64,000 bases of DNA from contig NZ_RKLR01000002.1 in NCBI RefSeq assembly GCF_019599465.1, forward strand, positions 558,001 to 622,000, read 5' to 3'. Position 1 is the first letter of the stretch; every line of letters starts with the position of its first letter. The stretch comes from Haloarcula rubra (lineage in GTDB: Archaea; Halobacteriota; Halobacteria; Halobacteriales; Haloarculaceae). Of this stretch, positions 54,056 to 62,918 are shown in pieces. The position numbers and the translations under genes were made by a program. The notes under the pieces were generated by a model. The model made no database searches, was not told the DNA's origin, and was given only the letters and a program-made list of their open reading frames with translations.

Positions 54056-55081
54056 ATGCCAGAGACGAACCGCGTCTATCGGCTGGCGCACCGCCCCGAG
54101 GGAACACCGACCCACGACGCCTTCGAACTCGCCGAGGAGCCCGTCCCGGACCCCGGCCCGGGCGAGGCGCTCGTCAGGACGCTGTATCTCTCCGTCGACC
54201 CGTACATGCGCGACCGGATGCGCGCCGGCGAGTCCTACGCCGAACCGTGGGCCGTCGGCGACGCGCTCCGCGGGGCCGTCGTCGGCGAAGTCGTCGCGTC
54301 CAACGGCGCGGGCGTCGACGCCGGCGACGTGGTCACGGGAGAACTCGAGTGGGCCGACTACGCCACCGCGCCGGGGACCGAACTGACACGCGTCGACCCC
54401 GACGTCGCCCCGCTCTCGACCCGGCTGGGCGTCCTCGGCATGCCCGGTCTGACCGCCTACTTCGGGACCCGCGAGGTGGCCCAGCCCTCGGCGGGCGAGA
54501 CGTTCGTCGTCACCGGCGCGGCGGGCGCCGTCGGGTCGGTCGCCGGCCAACTCGCGAAACTGCAGGGCGCTCGCGTCGTCGGTTTCGCTGGCTCCGACGA
54601 GAAAGTCGCGTTCGTCGAGGACGAACTGGGCTTCGACGCCTGCATCAACTACGAGACGACCGACGACTACGGCGCGGCGCTGGACGAGGCCGCCCCGGAC
54701 GGCGTCGACGCCTACTTCGACAACGTCGGTGGCGAGATAACCGACGCCGTGTTCACGCGGTTGAACGTCGACGCGTCCGTCGCCGTCTGCGGGCAGATTT
54801 CGATGTACAACGACGAGGAAGTGCCCGTCGGCCCCCGAAAACTCGGACATCTCATCCAGACGCGGGCCACCGTCGAGGGGTTCCTCGTGAGCGACTTCGA
54901 ACCGCGGTTCGAGCAGGCGGCCAAACGGCTCGGCCGATGGGTCGGCGCGGGCGACGTCGCCTATCGCGAGACCGTCACCGAGGGGCTGGAGAACGCCCCG
55001 GACGCCTTCCTCGGCCTGTTCGAGGGAGCGAATATCGGGAAGCAACTCGTCCAGGTCGCCGAGCGCGAGGGCGGTCAGTAG
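54056..55081 (+). CDS. Zinc-independent medium-chain NADP oxidoreductase (CurA/leukotriene-dehydrogenase type)
   Basis: A 341-residue MDR-superfamily protein. The N-terminus MPETNRVYRLAHRPEGTPTHD and LYLSVDPYMRDRM are typical of the leukotriene B4 dehydrogenase/CurA subgroup, which lacks zinc ligands. The Rossmann motif is VTGAAGAVGSVAGQLAK, and DAYFDNVGGEI is the conserved late segment. It probably reduces alpha,beta-unsaturated carbonyls with NADPH; the natural substrate is unknown. It overlaps the convergent membrane gene by seven bases. Confidence 0.87.
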   Translation: MPETNRVYRLAHRPEGTPTHDAFELAEEPVPDPGPGEALVRTLYLSVDPYMRDRMRAGESYAEPWAVGDALRGAVVGEVVASNGAGVDAGDVVTGELEWADYATAPGTELTRVDPDVAPLSTRLGVLGMPGLTAYFGTREVAQPSAGETFVVTGAAGAVGSVAGQLAKLQGARVVGFAGSDEKVAFVEDELGFDACINYETTDDYGAALDEAAPDGVDAYFDNVGGEITDAVFTRLNVDASVAVCGQISMYNDEEVPVGPRKLGHLIQTRATVEGFLVSDFEPRFEQAAKRLGRWVGAGDVAYRETVTEGLENAPDAFLGLFEGANIGKQLVQVAEREGGQ

Positions 55082-55584
55082 TCGGCGACGGCGGCGACGA
55101 TACCCGCCGTCTGGCCGACGTTCGTCAGCGTCAGTCCCGCGAGGACGAACGCGGAGAGGGGCGCGAGGACGCCGACGGTGTACGCGACAGCACCGCCGAC
55201 ACTCAGCGCCGCCCCGACGGTGTAGGCCCGCGGGTGCCGGTCGACGTGCAGGCCCGTGTACACGAGGCCGGCCGCGGGGACGAGCATCCACCCGACGACT
55301 GTCGCCGTGAGCACCGGTTCCAGCGGCGGGTCGGTCAACAGGCCGGCGGTTCCGGCGAGCGTGACCACCAGTCCGACGAGCAGCACGCGGCGCCACGCCA
55401 GCAGGACCCCGTCGGTCATCTCGCGCCACGAGAGGACGGCGAAGACGGCGATGACGGTGTCCATGACGAGATGCGCGACGAGGACGGTTCGAAGCGCCAG
55501 CAGGTCCAGATGGGCCGCAGTGGCGAAGGTCCACGCCAGCGGCACCAGCACGACCGGACCGTTCTCCCGCAGTCGGCGGAACAT
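55075..55584 (-). CDS. Small multi-pass membrane protein, function unknown
   Basis: A 169-residue protein with about five hydrophobic segments and little loop sequence, starting MFRRLRENGPVVLVPLAWTF. No family recognised by eye. It lies 38 bases downstream of the histidine kinase gene on the same strand, so it may share its transcript. Confidence 0.65.
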   Translation of the reverse strand: MFRRLRENGPVVLVPLAWTFATAAHLDLLALRTVLVAHLVMDTVIAVFAVLSWREMTDGVLLAWRRVLLVGLVVTLAGTAGLLTDPPLEPVLTATVVGWMLVPAAGLVYTGLHVDRHPRAYTVGAALSVGGAVAYTVGVLAPLSAFVLAGLTLTNVGQTAGIVAAVADY

Positions 55585-55622
55585 ACCCCGACTCTCGGTC
55601 GGGACCTACAAGAACGGTGTGT

Positions 55623-56684
55623 CTACGCAGGTCGGGGGAGTTCGACGACGAAGTGGGCGCCCTCGCCCTCGTCGGCTACCCAGATGTCGCCGTCGAACCG
55701 TTCGACGAGCGTCTCGACGAGGTGGAGGCCACCCCCGTGTGTGTCGCCCGCGCGCGGGGCGAAGATACTCTCGCGCTCGCCCTCGGGGATACCGGGGCCG
55801 TCGTCGACGACGTGGAGTCGGACCGTCTCGTCGCCCCGTTCGACGGTGACATCGACGGTGGGGTGGTCGTCGTTGTGTTCGACGGCGTTCTCCACGAGGT
55901 TCTTCACGACCGGCCGGATTGCCTCGTTCGCGCAGACGGTCGCACGGTCGGGCGTGTCGAGGGATATCGTCGCGTCGTAGGTGGTCCGGGTTCGCTCGAC
56001 GACGCCCTCGACGACGCCGACGAGGTCTCGCTGCTGGACGGTCGGCCCCGACGAGAGCGTCGCCGCGACGGCGCCGGCGTTGTCCACCAGTTGGCTCATC
56101 TCCTCGACCTGTTCGCGGATGGCCCGTGCGGCCGTTCGCCGAGACTCGTCCTCGGCATCCGCCGCCAGCATCGCCGCACGGCCGTCGACGACCGTCAGTC
56201 CGTTCGTGATGTCGTGGCGCAGGAGGTCGTTGACGAACGTCAACGTGTGCGTCGCCCGCGCCGCACGGTCGGCGTCCCGGCGCGCCCGCGCCGCGAAGTA
56301 GCCGGCGACGGCGCCCGCGACAGCGCCCGTGTCGGCGGCCAGCAGCATGATGAACACCGGTTCGGCGACGATGCGGCCCTCGGTCTGGCGGATGAAGATG
56401 CTCAGGCCGATGACGACCGAGAACAGCAGGCACCCCGCCAGACTCCAGAGGAACACCGTCCAGATGCGCTCCATCGGGAGGTCCGCCCGAACGAGGCGGT
56501 AACTGCCGTAGACGAGCGTCAGGGGGACGACCCCGTCCAGCGCGAACGAGACGACCGGGCCGCTCAGCGTCGCCAAATTAGTCGTCTCGACGGCGAGGTG
56601 CCACACTGCCGCGATGGCGTACAACGAGACGCCCAGGCCGGCGAGTAGCCACGGGGCCGCCCGGTACACCCCCCTCCGTTCCAT
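55623..56684 (-). CDS. Membrane histidine kinase
   Basis: A 353-residue sensor kinase. Four membrane segments (about 10-30, 38-62, 75-98 and 105-132) form the sensor part without a large extracellular domain. The H-box is LLRHDITNGL with the phosphoacceptor His157, the N-box NLVENAVEHNDDHP, the G1 box VVDDGPGIPEGE and G2 GGGLHLVE. The HxxTN form is typical of haloarchaeal kinases. No response regulator is next to it, so its partner is elsewhere. Signal unknown. Confidence 0.88.
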   Translation of the reverse strand: MERRGVYRAAPWLLAGLGVSLYAIAAVWHLAVETTNLATLSGPVVSFALDGVVPLTLVYGSYRLVRADLPMERIWTVFLWSLAGCLLFSVVIGLSIFIRQTEGRIVAEPVFIMLLAADTGAVAGAVAGYFAARARRDADRAARATHTLTFVNDLLRHDITNGLTVVDGRAAMLAADAEDESRRTAARAIREQVEEMSQLVDNAGAVAATLSSGPTVQQRDLVGVVEGVVERTRTTYDATISLDTPDRATVCANEAIRPVVKNLVENAVEHNDDHPTVDVTVERGDETVRLHVVDDGPGIPEGERESIFAPRAGDTHGGGLHLVETLVERFDGDIWVADEGEGAHFVVELPRPA

Positions 56685-56837
56685 ACCCGCTATAATTTCA
56701 GCATTCTTATAATTGTTGTGAAGAAGGACTACTGCTCACCACCGCTATCGGGCATTTCGGTGGCCAGAACGCTGTTTCGCGTCGTCGGTGGCCGTACCGG
56801 AACTGTTATCCGTGGTCCCGGTCACTCTCCGAGTGCA

Positions 56838-57032
56838 ATGGCGAAAGGAACGGTTGATTTCTTCAACGACACTGGCGGTTACGGTTTTATCGAAACTGAG
56901 GACGCGGACGAGGACGTTTTCTTCCACATGGAGGACGTTGGCGGTCCGGACCTCGAAGAGGGACAGGAACTCGAGTTCGACATCGAAGAGGCAGACAAGG
57001 GTCCGCGAGCGACCAACGTAACACGGCTCTAA
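56838..57032 (+). CDS. cspA: Cold-shock domain protein, copy 1 of 3
   Basis: A 64-residue single cold-shock domain. The RNP1-like GGYGFIE and RNP2-like DVFFHMEDV motifs bind single-stranded nucleic acid; it acts as an RNA chaperone in the cytoplasm. It differs from copies 2 and 3 at a few positions (T for K in MAKGTVDFF, IETEDAD, ELEFDIEEA). ATG 56838 has GTTATCC about 30 bases upstream. The next copy starts two bases after its stop. Confidence 0.93.
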   Translation: MAKGTVDFFNDTGGYGFIETEDADEDVFFHMEDVGGPDLEEGQELEFDIEEADKGPRATNVTRL

Positions 57033-57034
57033 CA

Positions 57035-57229
57035 ATGGCGAAAGGCAAAGTCGACTTCTTCAACGACACGGGCGGGTACGGTTTCATCGACACTGACGAC
57101 GCAGACGAGGACGTCTTCTTCCACATGGAAGACGTCGGCGGTCCTGACCTCGAGGAGGGGCAGGAAGTCGAGTTCGATATCGAGCAGGCGGACAAGGGTC
57201 CGCGAGCGACCAACGTCACGAGGCTCTAA
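57035..57229 (+). CDS. cspA: Cold-shock domain protein, copy 2 of 3
   Basis: A 64-residue cold-shock domain starting MAKGKVDFFNDTGGYGFIDT. It is nearly identical to copy 3 and lies two bases after copy 1 and two bases before copy 3, so the three are one transcript. Spacing is too short for separate promoters, and ribosomes would have to re-initiate. Confidence 0.93.
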   Translation: MAKGKVDFFNDTGGYGFIDTDDADEDVFFHMEDVGGPDLEEGQEVEFDIEQADKGPRATNVTRL

Positions 57230-57231
57230 CG

Positions 57232-57426
57232 ATGGCGAAAGGCAAAGTCGATTTCTTCAACGACACGGGCGGGTACGGCTTCATCGACACTGACGACGCG
57301 GACGAGGACGTCTTCTTCCACATGGAAGACGTCGGCGGCCCTGACCTCGAAGAGGGGCAGGAAGTCGAGTTCGACATCGAGCAGGCGGACAAGGGTCCGC
57401 GCGCGACGAACCTCGAACGACTGTAA
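57232..57426 (+). CDS. cspA: Cold-shock domain protein, copy 3 of 3
   Basis: A 64-residue cold-shock domain, identical to copy 2 except near the end (TNLERL instead of TNVTRL). Recent tandem duplication followed by codon-level drift is evident, with mostly synonymous differences in the DNA. Confidence 0.93.
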   Translation: MAKGKVDFFNDTGGYGFIDTDDADEDVFFHMEDVGGPDLEEGQEVEFDIEQADKGPRATNLERL

Positions 57427-57494
57427 GACGGTTTCTGTCTTCAGTCAGCACTACACTCGGCGACGAGCGACTGCTCTCGACGGGTGCGTCGGCG

Positions 57495-58238
57495 TCAGGA
57501 CTCCGTCAGCGGCGCCGCCGCCCGGTAGACGAGTCCCATCGGCAGCCCTGCACTGTCCGTCGGCGGGTTCTCCGGCAGGGTCCGTAGTCTCCCCTCGCCC
57601 GGCCGGGCGGTGTAGGCGAGCACCACGGCGTCGAGGACGTCGGCGACGGTCACGTCGTGGCCGGCGGTGGCCTCGGCGGCGTTCTGGACCAGCGGTGCGG
57701 CGTCGCGGTCGTAGTGGACCAGCGTCCGCATCCGCTCGGCGTACCCACCGGCGGTGTCCCGGTCGTACTCGAGCGGTTCGCCGGCGAACGCTCGGAAACA
57801 CACCTCCGGGTGACTCTCCCGGACGGCCGCGGCGGCCTCGGGCACCTCCCGGAGGAGTTCGTCACACATCGCGATGCCCTCGCTGGCCTCGAAGGCGGCC
57901 TCCGAGAGGGCCTCCCCGCTCTTTCGCTCGTTGACGCGGTTGGCGGTCGAGTACCGCCGCTTGCGGGTCGCCTCCCGCACCGGCGGGTCGAAGACGGCCT
58001 CGCTGCGCGGTCCGAGGACCGAGCGTGCGAGCGTGTCACACCGCCGGACGGGGTCGCCGGACTCCACGAGGCCGACGGGGACGTCGACCAGTATCTGACT
58101 GGCAGTGTCCTCGTAGCGGCCCCAGCAGTCCCCGATGCCCTCGAACACCGCGGTGTGGTCGTAGCCGTCGGGCCCGAACGCGACGGCCAGCCACGACCCG
58201 TCGCTCCAGTGGACGCCGACGTGCAGTTGCCCAGCCAT
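57495..58238 (-). CDS. DUF429 family protein
   Basis: A 247-residue soluble protein with an RNase H-like fold expected for DUF429. Visible features are HVGVHWSDGSWLAVAF at the N-terminus, QILVDVPVGL, and the family segment RRCDTLARSVLGPRSEAVFDPPVREA. Family function is not established, though nuclease activity has been proposed from the fold. It lies downstream of a zinc-ribbon gene on the same strand, 54 bases apart. Confidence 0.82.
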   Translation of the reverse strand: MAGQLHVGVHWSDGSWLAVAFGPDGYDHTAVFEGIGDCWGRYEDTASQILVDVPVGLVESGDPVRRCDTLARSVLGPRSEAVFDPPVREATRKRRYSTANRVNERKSGEALSEAAFEASEGIAMCDELLREVPEAAAAVRESHPEVCFRAFAGEPLEYDRDTAGGYAERMRTLVHYDRDAAPLVQNAAEATAGHDVTVADVLDAVVLAYTARPGEGRLRTLPENPPTDSAGLPMGLVYRAAAPLTES

Positions 58239-58292
58239 CGGTGGATATCGGTGACGGGGGCACAAAGGTCTGACCCGCCTGTGTCGGGTGGC

Positions 58293-58454
58293 TCACTCCT
58301 CCGAGCCGACGAACACCGTCCGGAGACGCGCCCCGCAGTGGGGACAGCACAGGGTCTGCCACCCCTCTAAATCGCCGAACGTCCCCGACACGTCGGCCTC
58401 GGCGCGGGCGACCGTTCGCCCGCAGGTGTCGCAGTCGAACCGTGCGTCGGTCAT
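58293..58454 (-). CDS. Small zinc-ribbon protein
   Basis: A 53-residue protein starting MTDARFDCDTCGRTVA with a second knuckle LCCPHCGARLR, giving C-x2-C and C-x2-C for one zinc ion, separated by about 28 residues. ATG 58454, stop at 58293. The small size and paired knuckles place it among the many haloarchaeal zinc micro-proteins; no partner can be named. Confidence 0.65.
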   Translation of the reverse strand: MTDARFDCDTCGRTVARAEADVSGTFGDLEGWQTLCCPHCGARLRTVFVGSEE

Positions 58455-58529
58455 CGGTCGGACTAGGTCGTCGCCGGTGAAAAGCGACCCGCCGGGACGC
58501 TTTTTCCCGTCGCACCCGAGTAGTCACCC

Positions 58530-59264
58530 ATGGACGGCGTGGTACTGGCCGCCGGCGAGGGGACGCGGATGCGCCCGCTGACGGCCGAACAGCCGAAGGG
58601 ACTCGTCGACGTCGCCGGGCGACCGCTCCTCGCACACGGATTCGACGCGCTCCGGTCGGTCGGCGTCGACCGAGTGGTCGTCGTCGTCGGCTACCGCGGC
58701 GCGGACGTCGTCGAGCACTTCGGCGACAGCTACCGGGGGACGCCGCTCGAGTACGTCCGACAGGACGACCGACTCGGCACCGCCCACGCGCTGGCACAGG
58801 CGCTCCCTGTCGTCGACCCGCCGCTCATCGTGCTGAACGGCGACAACGTCTGCCGAGCGAACCTCGACGCGGTGGTCCGGCACCACCGCGAGTCGGACGC
58901 GGCGGCGACGTTGCTGGTCGAACGAATGTCCCGCGAGACGGCCCGACAGACCGGCGTCGTCGAGACGGACGCCGAGGGTCGCGTCACCGGCCTCGTCGAG
59001 AAACCCGACGACCCGCCGTCGACGCTCGTCACCCGGGGGTTCTACGCCTTCGGCGGCGCCATCGGCCTGGCCATCGACGAGGTCACGCCGTCGGCCCGCG
59101 GCGAGTACGAACTGGCCGACGCCGTCGACCTGCTCGTGCAAGCCGACCAGCGTGTCGAGACCGTCGAACTCGAGGGCTGGTGTCACAACGTCAACGACCC
59201 CGGTGACCGGGCGGCGGTGACCGACCGGTTGCAGTCGCTCGACGGTACAGAGAACGGCGAGTGA
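58530..59264 (+). CDS. Sugar nucleotidyltransferase (RmlA/GlmU-N type)
   Basis: A 244-residue nucleotidyltransferase that joins a sugar-1-phosphate to an NTP. The signature GVVLAAGEGTRMRPLTAEQPKGLVDVAGRPLL is complete (G-x-G-T-R-M-x-P-L plus the PK Lys), with LGTAHALAQA and the metal Asp in VLNGDN. No C-terminal acyltransferase repeat is present, so it is the short form, like AglF or RmlA. Sugar and nucleotide specificity cannot be read. It probably supplies surface glycans or exopolysaccharide. It converges on the ABC permease operon. Confidence 0.85.
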   Translation: MDGVVLAAGEGTRMRPLTAEQPKGLVDVAGRPLLAHGFDALRSVGVDRVVVVVGYRGADVVEHFGDSYRGTPLEYVRQDDRLGTAHALAQALPVVDPPLIVLNGDNVCRANLDAVVRHHRESDAAATLLVERMSRETARQTGVVETDAEGRVTGLVEKPDDPPSTLVTRGFYAFGGAIGLAIDEVTPSARGEYELADAVDLLVQADQRVETVELEGWCHNVNDPGDRAAVTDRLQSLDGTENGE

Positions 59265-59282
59265 GGTAGTGGTGCGAGGGCC

Positions 59283-60365
59283 TCAGCCTTCCATCCCGCT
59301 GAAGGAGAGGCCACCCTCGATGTACCGCTGTGCGAAGAGGTACACGAGCATGATGGGCGTCGCGAAGGTGAGCGCGAAGGCGGAGAAACGCGCCCACGGG
59401 ATGGAGTACTCGCCGACCAGCGAGTAGAGACCGACCGGCAGGGTGTAGTTCTCCGTGCCCAGTAGCGTCTGGGCGACGACGAACTCGGTCCACCCGGTCA
59501 GGAAGATGAAGATGAACACCGTCGCCAGTCCGGCGGCGGACATCGGGAGGATGACCTCCGTGACCACGCGCCACGGCGGCGCGCCGTCGACGACGGCGGC
59601 CTCCTCGTAGGAGACGGGGATGCCGTCCATGTACGTCTTCAGCAGCCACGTGTTGAACGGCACGGCCGTCGCGGCGTAGTACACCGCGAGCGCCAGTTTG
59701 CTGTTGTTGATGCCGAACTGCACGTAGATGGCGTACATCCCGATGAGCAGGGCGACGCCGAGACCGCCGCCGACCTGCGTCATCAGCACGTAGAGGAACA
59801 GCACCTTCCGGCGGAGCAGGAACTCCTGCCGGGAGAGCGCGTACGACGCCGGGATGATGAGCGACATCGCGATGAGCACCGTCGGGATGGCGACGGTGAC
59901 GCTGTTCCAGAGGAACTTCTTGAACTCCGACGGGCGCTCGATGCCGTAGTTCGCGGCGTCGAGTATCGTCACCTGCGGCGTGTCGAACACGACCGCGAGG
60001 TCCGTCAGCGGGATACTGAGGGAGATGGCGTACCCCGGGACGATGAGGTCGCCGACGACCCAGATGAACGGTTGCAGCGTCGGGTCGGCCGGAATCAGCG
60101 TGAAGCTCTCGGAGGTGTACAGCGACGCGCCACTGCCCGACAGCGCGGCCATCAGGATCCAGTAGATGGGGAACAGGAGCGCGAGCACCATCAGTGTCGC
60201 GAGTACCGTCGAGACGGCGACTTTCACGACTTCGGAGGCCGGCACTTCGCCGCGTTGGACGGCCTCGGCGGTGTACTTCCAGTTCCGGAGCGTGTCGGCG
60301 GGCGTGGTCGCGACGTTCTTCGCGTCCTGCGAGAGCTTTCGCCCGATGTTGGCGAGCAGTCCCAT
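59283..60365 (-). CDS. Maltodextrin-type ABC transporter permease (MalG-like)
   Basis: A 360-residue permease. A cytoplasmic N-terminal part (about 1-45) is followed by six or more membrane segments. The EAA loop that contacts the ATPase is SYEEAAVVDGAPPWRVVTEVILPMS. It has a longer periplasm-side insertion (about 85-145) than MalG of bacteria. It overlaps malF-like by one base and belongs to a three-gene operon with a binding protein. No ATPase gene follows within the window, so the ATPase may be shared or encoded elsewhere. Confidence 0.87.
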   Translation of the reverse strand: MGLLANIGRKLSQDAKNVATTPADTLRNWKYTAEAVQRGEVPASEVVKVAVSTVLATLMVLALLFPIYWILMAALSGSGASLYTSESFTLIPADPTLQPFIWVVGDLIVPGYAISLSIPLTDLAVVFDTPQVTILDAANYGIERPSEFKKFLWNSVTVAIPTVLIAMSLIIPASYALSRQEFLLRRKVLFLYVLMTQVGGGLGVALLIGMYAIYVQFGINNSKLALAVYYAATAVPFNTWLLKTYMDGIPVSYEEAAVVDGAPPWRVVTEVILPMSAAGLATVFIFIFLTGWTEFVVAQTLLGTENYTLPVGLYSLVGEYSIPWARFSAFALTFATPIMLVYLFAQRYIEGGLSFSGMEG

Positions 60366-61327
60366 CAGTCGTTCACCCCGTCAGCCAGCCGTCCTTTCTT
60401 GACGTTGAGCCACATGAACGCACCGATGAAGACGAGTGCGACGATGCTGATGGCGGCCCCGCGACCGTACTCCTGGAACTGCAGCGCTTCCCGGTAGCCG
60501 TAGACGACTAGCAGTTCGTTCGCCCGCGCGGGTCCACCCTCGTTGAAGACGAAGGGGATGAGGAACTGCTGGAACGACGCGGCGGAGGTCAGGATGGTCG
60601 CGAACAGCACCGGTCGCTTGATAGAGGGGAGCGTGACGTGGAGGAACCGGGAGACGAAGCCCGCGCCGTCGACGACGGCGGCCTCGTGGAGTTCCTCGGA
60701 GACGTCCTGCAACGCGCTCACGGTGATGATGACCATGAACGGGTAGGCCAGCCACGCTTCCGTGATGTTGTACGCCATGAACGCGGTCCAGCGGCCCGAG
60801 AGCCACGCGACCGGTTCGAAGCCGAACCCGGTGAGGAACTGGTTCATCAACCCGAACTGCGCGGAACTGAAGATACCGCGCCACACCGTGATGGTGAAGA
60901 TGGCCGGCAGGCCCATCGGGAAGATGATGAACGAGCGCAGGAACCGCTTCCCGCGGACGAGGTCACTGGTGACCACCAGCGCGATAGAGATGCTGGTGAG
61001 AATCTTCAGTAGCACGCTCGTGGCGACGAACAGCCACGTGACCCCGAAGGAGTTCCAGAACTGCGGGTCCGTCAGCACGTCGGCGTAGTTCTGGAGGCCG
61101 ACGTAGGTGGCGTCACCGAAGGTGAGGATAGACACCACGCCCTCGCCGGCGAAGAGGTTCGCCGGTTCGGCGTTGGTGAACGATATCCCCACGAGGTAGA
61201 CGACCGGGAACAGCATGAACGCCGAGAAGATGAACAGGCCGGGGAGCACCAGCAGTAGCGATGCGTCTCCGCGGCTGAGGAAGGGCACCTTCTCGACGCG
61301 GTTCGCGACGCGTGTTGCCGTACTCAT
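60365..61327 (-). CDS. Maltodextrin-type ABC transporter permease (MalF-like)
   Basis: A 320-residue permease with six to seven membrane segments. The EAA loop is ELHEAAVVDGAGFVSRFLHVTLPSI. The N-terminus is a long amphipathic start followed by SLLLVLPGLFIFSAFMLFPVVY. It pairs with the MalG-like subunit downstream and is preceded by the binding-protein gene after 12 bases. Confidence 0.88.
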   Translation of the reverse strand: MSTATRVANRVEKVPFLSRGDASLLLVLPGLFIFSAFMLFPVVYLVGISFTNAEPANLFAGEGVVSILTFGDATYVGLQNYADVLTDPQFWNSFGVTWLFVATSVLLKILTSISIALVVTSDLVRGKRFLRSFIIFPMGLPAIFTITVWRGIFSSAQFGLMNQFLTGFGFEPVAWLSGRWTAFMAYNITEAWLAYPFMVIITVSALQDVSEELHEAAVVDGAGFVSRFLHVTLPSIKRPVLFATILTSAASFQQFLIPFVFNEGGPARANELLVVYGYREALQFQEYGRGAAISIVALVFIGAFMWLNVKKGRLADGVND

Positions 61328-61339
61328 GCTGGTCCGGGC

Positions 61340-62623
61340 TTACTCCCAGTTGCTGCGAATCTGCGCCGCGGCGTTGTCGAGCGCCTTCTGGGGCGTCTTG
61401 TCGCCGTTGAACGCCTGCGTGAGTGCGGTGCCGACCGGTCCCCAGACGTCGCTCATACGGGGGGCGCTGGGCATCGGGACGCCCTGCCCGGCGGACTCGG
61501 AGTACGCCTGCACTTCCGCGGGCAGGTCGCTGCTGCCGACGAGGCTGTCGAGGACGGGAATCGCGCCCTGTTCGTTGGCCAGACTGAGGAGGTGGTCCTC
61601 GTTGGTGACGAACCACTCGGTGAACTGTCGCCCGGCCTTCGCGGCGGCGCCGCCGTCGGCCATCGGCTTGGCGAAGTACCAGACGGAGATGCCCGTGTAG
61701 GGGCTCGGCGTCCCGTCGCTCATCTCGGGGAAGCTGAAGACCTCGTAGTTGATGTCGTTGCTGTTGAGGCCGGACAGCGACCACGGTCCGTTGATGGTGA
61801 ACGCGGCGTTGCCCTCGGCGAAGGCGGCGGCCTGCGGTTCGTAGCTCGGGTCGTTGGGCATGTACGGACGCAGGTTCTCCAGCGCGAACTCGAGGCCGCG
61901 AACCGTCTCGTCGTTGTTGACGCCGAGGGGTTCCTCGGCGCTCGGGTCGAAGTAGTAGCCGCCGAAGGCCTGGAGCCACGCGCTCGCGAAGTACGGGTCG
62001 AAGGGGTAGCCCAGTCCGTACTGGCCGTTGTCGGGGTCGTGGTGTTCCTCCATCATGGAGACCATCTCGTCGACGGACTCCGGAACGGAGTCGACGACGT
62101 CCATGTTGGCGATGGGCGTCACCGTCTCGGCACCGTACGGGAGGCCGACGAGGTTGCCCTTGTACTGGACGGCGCTACGGGCCGTCTCGGTGAACTGGTC
62201 GAGGCTGACCGACACCTGGTCGCTCTGGTCGACGACGAACCCCTGCTCGTAGGAGTTGCCGGCCCAGTCGTGTGCCCAGTCGAATATCTGCGGCCCCTCG
62301 CCGGCCGGGATGGCGCTGGACGTCTTCTTCTTCAGGTCGGAGATGTCCGCCCCTTCGACGGTGTGGCGGTTCTCGTCGTTGAACGCACTGATTATCTCCT
62401 CGCGGCTCGCCAGTTCGCTCTCGGACAGCGAGTACCAGGCCGTCGCCGTCCCGGCGGGGCCCTGACTCTCCGTCCCGCTGCTGCCGTCGGAGCTGCCGCC
62501 CGACTCGCCGTCGGACCCGGAGCTACCGTCGCCACTGTCTTCCTGCACGCTACATCCGGCGAGTGCCGCCGCGGCACCGACGCCACCGATGTGCTTGATC
62601 AGCGTTCTGCGGTCCATTGTCAT
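61340..62623 (-). CDS. Maltodextrin-type ABC transporter substrate-binding lipoprotein
   Basis: A 427-residue extracellular solute-binding protein. The signal MTMDRRTLIKHIGGVGAAAALAGC holds a twin-arginine-like RR and a lipobox ending LAGC, so it is lipid-anchored. A Ser/Gly/Asp-rich linker (about 25-60) precedes the two-lobe family 1 binding domain, with TATAWYSLSESEL, FAEGNAAFTINGPWSL (typical maltose/trehalose-binding pattern) and GRQFTEWFVTNEDHLL. ATG 62623 is used; an A/T box (CTTAAAT, 62656-62662) lies about 35 bases upstream. It is divergent from the amylase gene, which suggests uptake of maltodextrins released outside. Confidence 0.88.
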   Translation of the reverse strand: MTMDRRTLIKHIGGVGAAAALAGCSVQEDSGDGSSGSDGESGGSSDGSSGTESQGPAGTATAWYSLSESELASREEIISAFNDENRHTVEGADISDLKKKTSSAIPAGEGPQIFDWAHDWAGNSYEQGFVVDQSDQVSVSLDQFTETARSAVQYKGNLVGLPYGAETVTPIANMDVVDSVPESVDEMVSMMEEHHDPDNGQYGLGYPFDPYFASAWLQAFGGYYFDPSAEEPLGVNNDETVRGLEFALENLRPYMPNDPSYEPQAAAFAEGNAAFTINGPWSLSGLNSNDINYEVFSFPEMSDGTPSPYTGISVWYFAKPMADGGAAAKAGRQFTEWFVTNEDHLLSLANEQGAIPVLDSLVGSSDLPAEVQAYSESAGQGVPMPSAPRMSDVWGPVGTALTQAFNGDKTPQKALDNAAAQIRSNWE

Positions 62624-62918
62624 GGATGGATAATGGATGAAATAGTCTTTCACAACTTAAATCATTCGGATAGTCACAAACGATTATCACATATCTAGCG
62701 ATTGCAGTCGCTCGTCGAGGTGGTGAAAAACGAGGGCCGTGGCCGCCGACGCGCTCGCCGTGCTAGCCGTTCACATCTATGTCTACCCTCCATGCACAAA
62801 AATACTACGAAATTGTACCTCACGTCTGTAACGAGCGAGTTGAACGATTGGTCGACGACTCACCGAGACGTCGAAACCAAGGGGAACAGTCAAATACCGA
62901 GGTAGCAAGCCATGCCGT
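62624..62918. promoter_or_regulatory. Divergent promoter region between the sugar transporter and amylase
   Basis: About 295 bases, A/T-rich near both genes. The left part holds CTTAAAT for the transporter. Further right are A/T stretches (ACAAAAATACTACGAAATTG at about 62795-62814) that may serve an antisense or early transcript. I see no gene and no clear operator palindrome; shared regulation of the two sides is inferred from their divergent layout. Confidence 0.45.

Noticed and set aside
53597-55534. 645-residue minus-strand frame
   Set aside because: Only its last 113 residues (53597-53938) look like a gene; the rest is antisense to the oxidoreductase.
59283-62623. Possibility that the sugar ABC operon is broken because no ATPase is visible
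   Set aside because: Archaeal sugar transporters often share an ATPase encoded elsewhere, and the window shows only one side of the locus.
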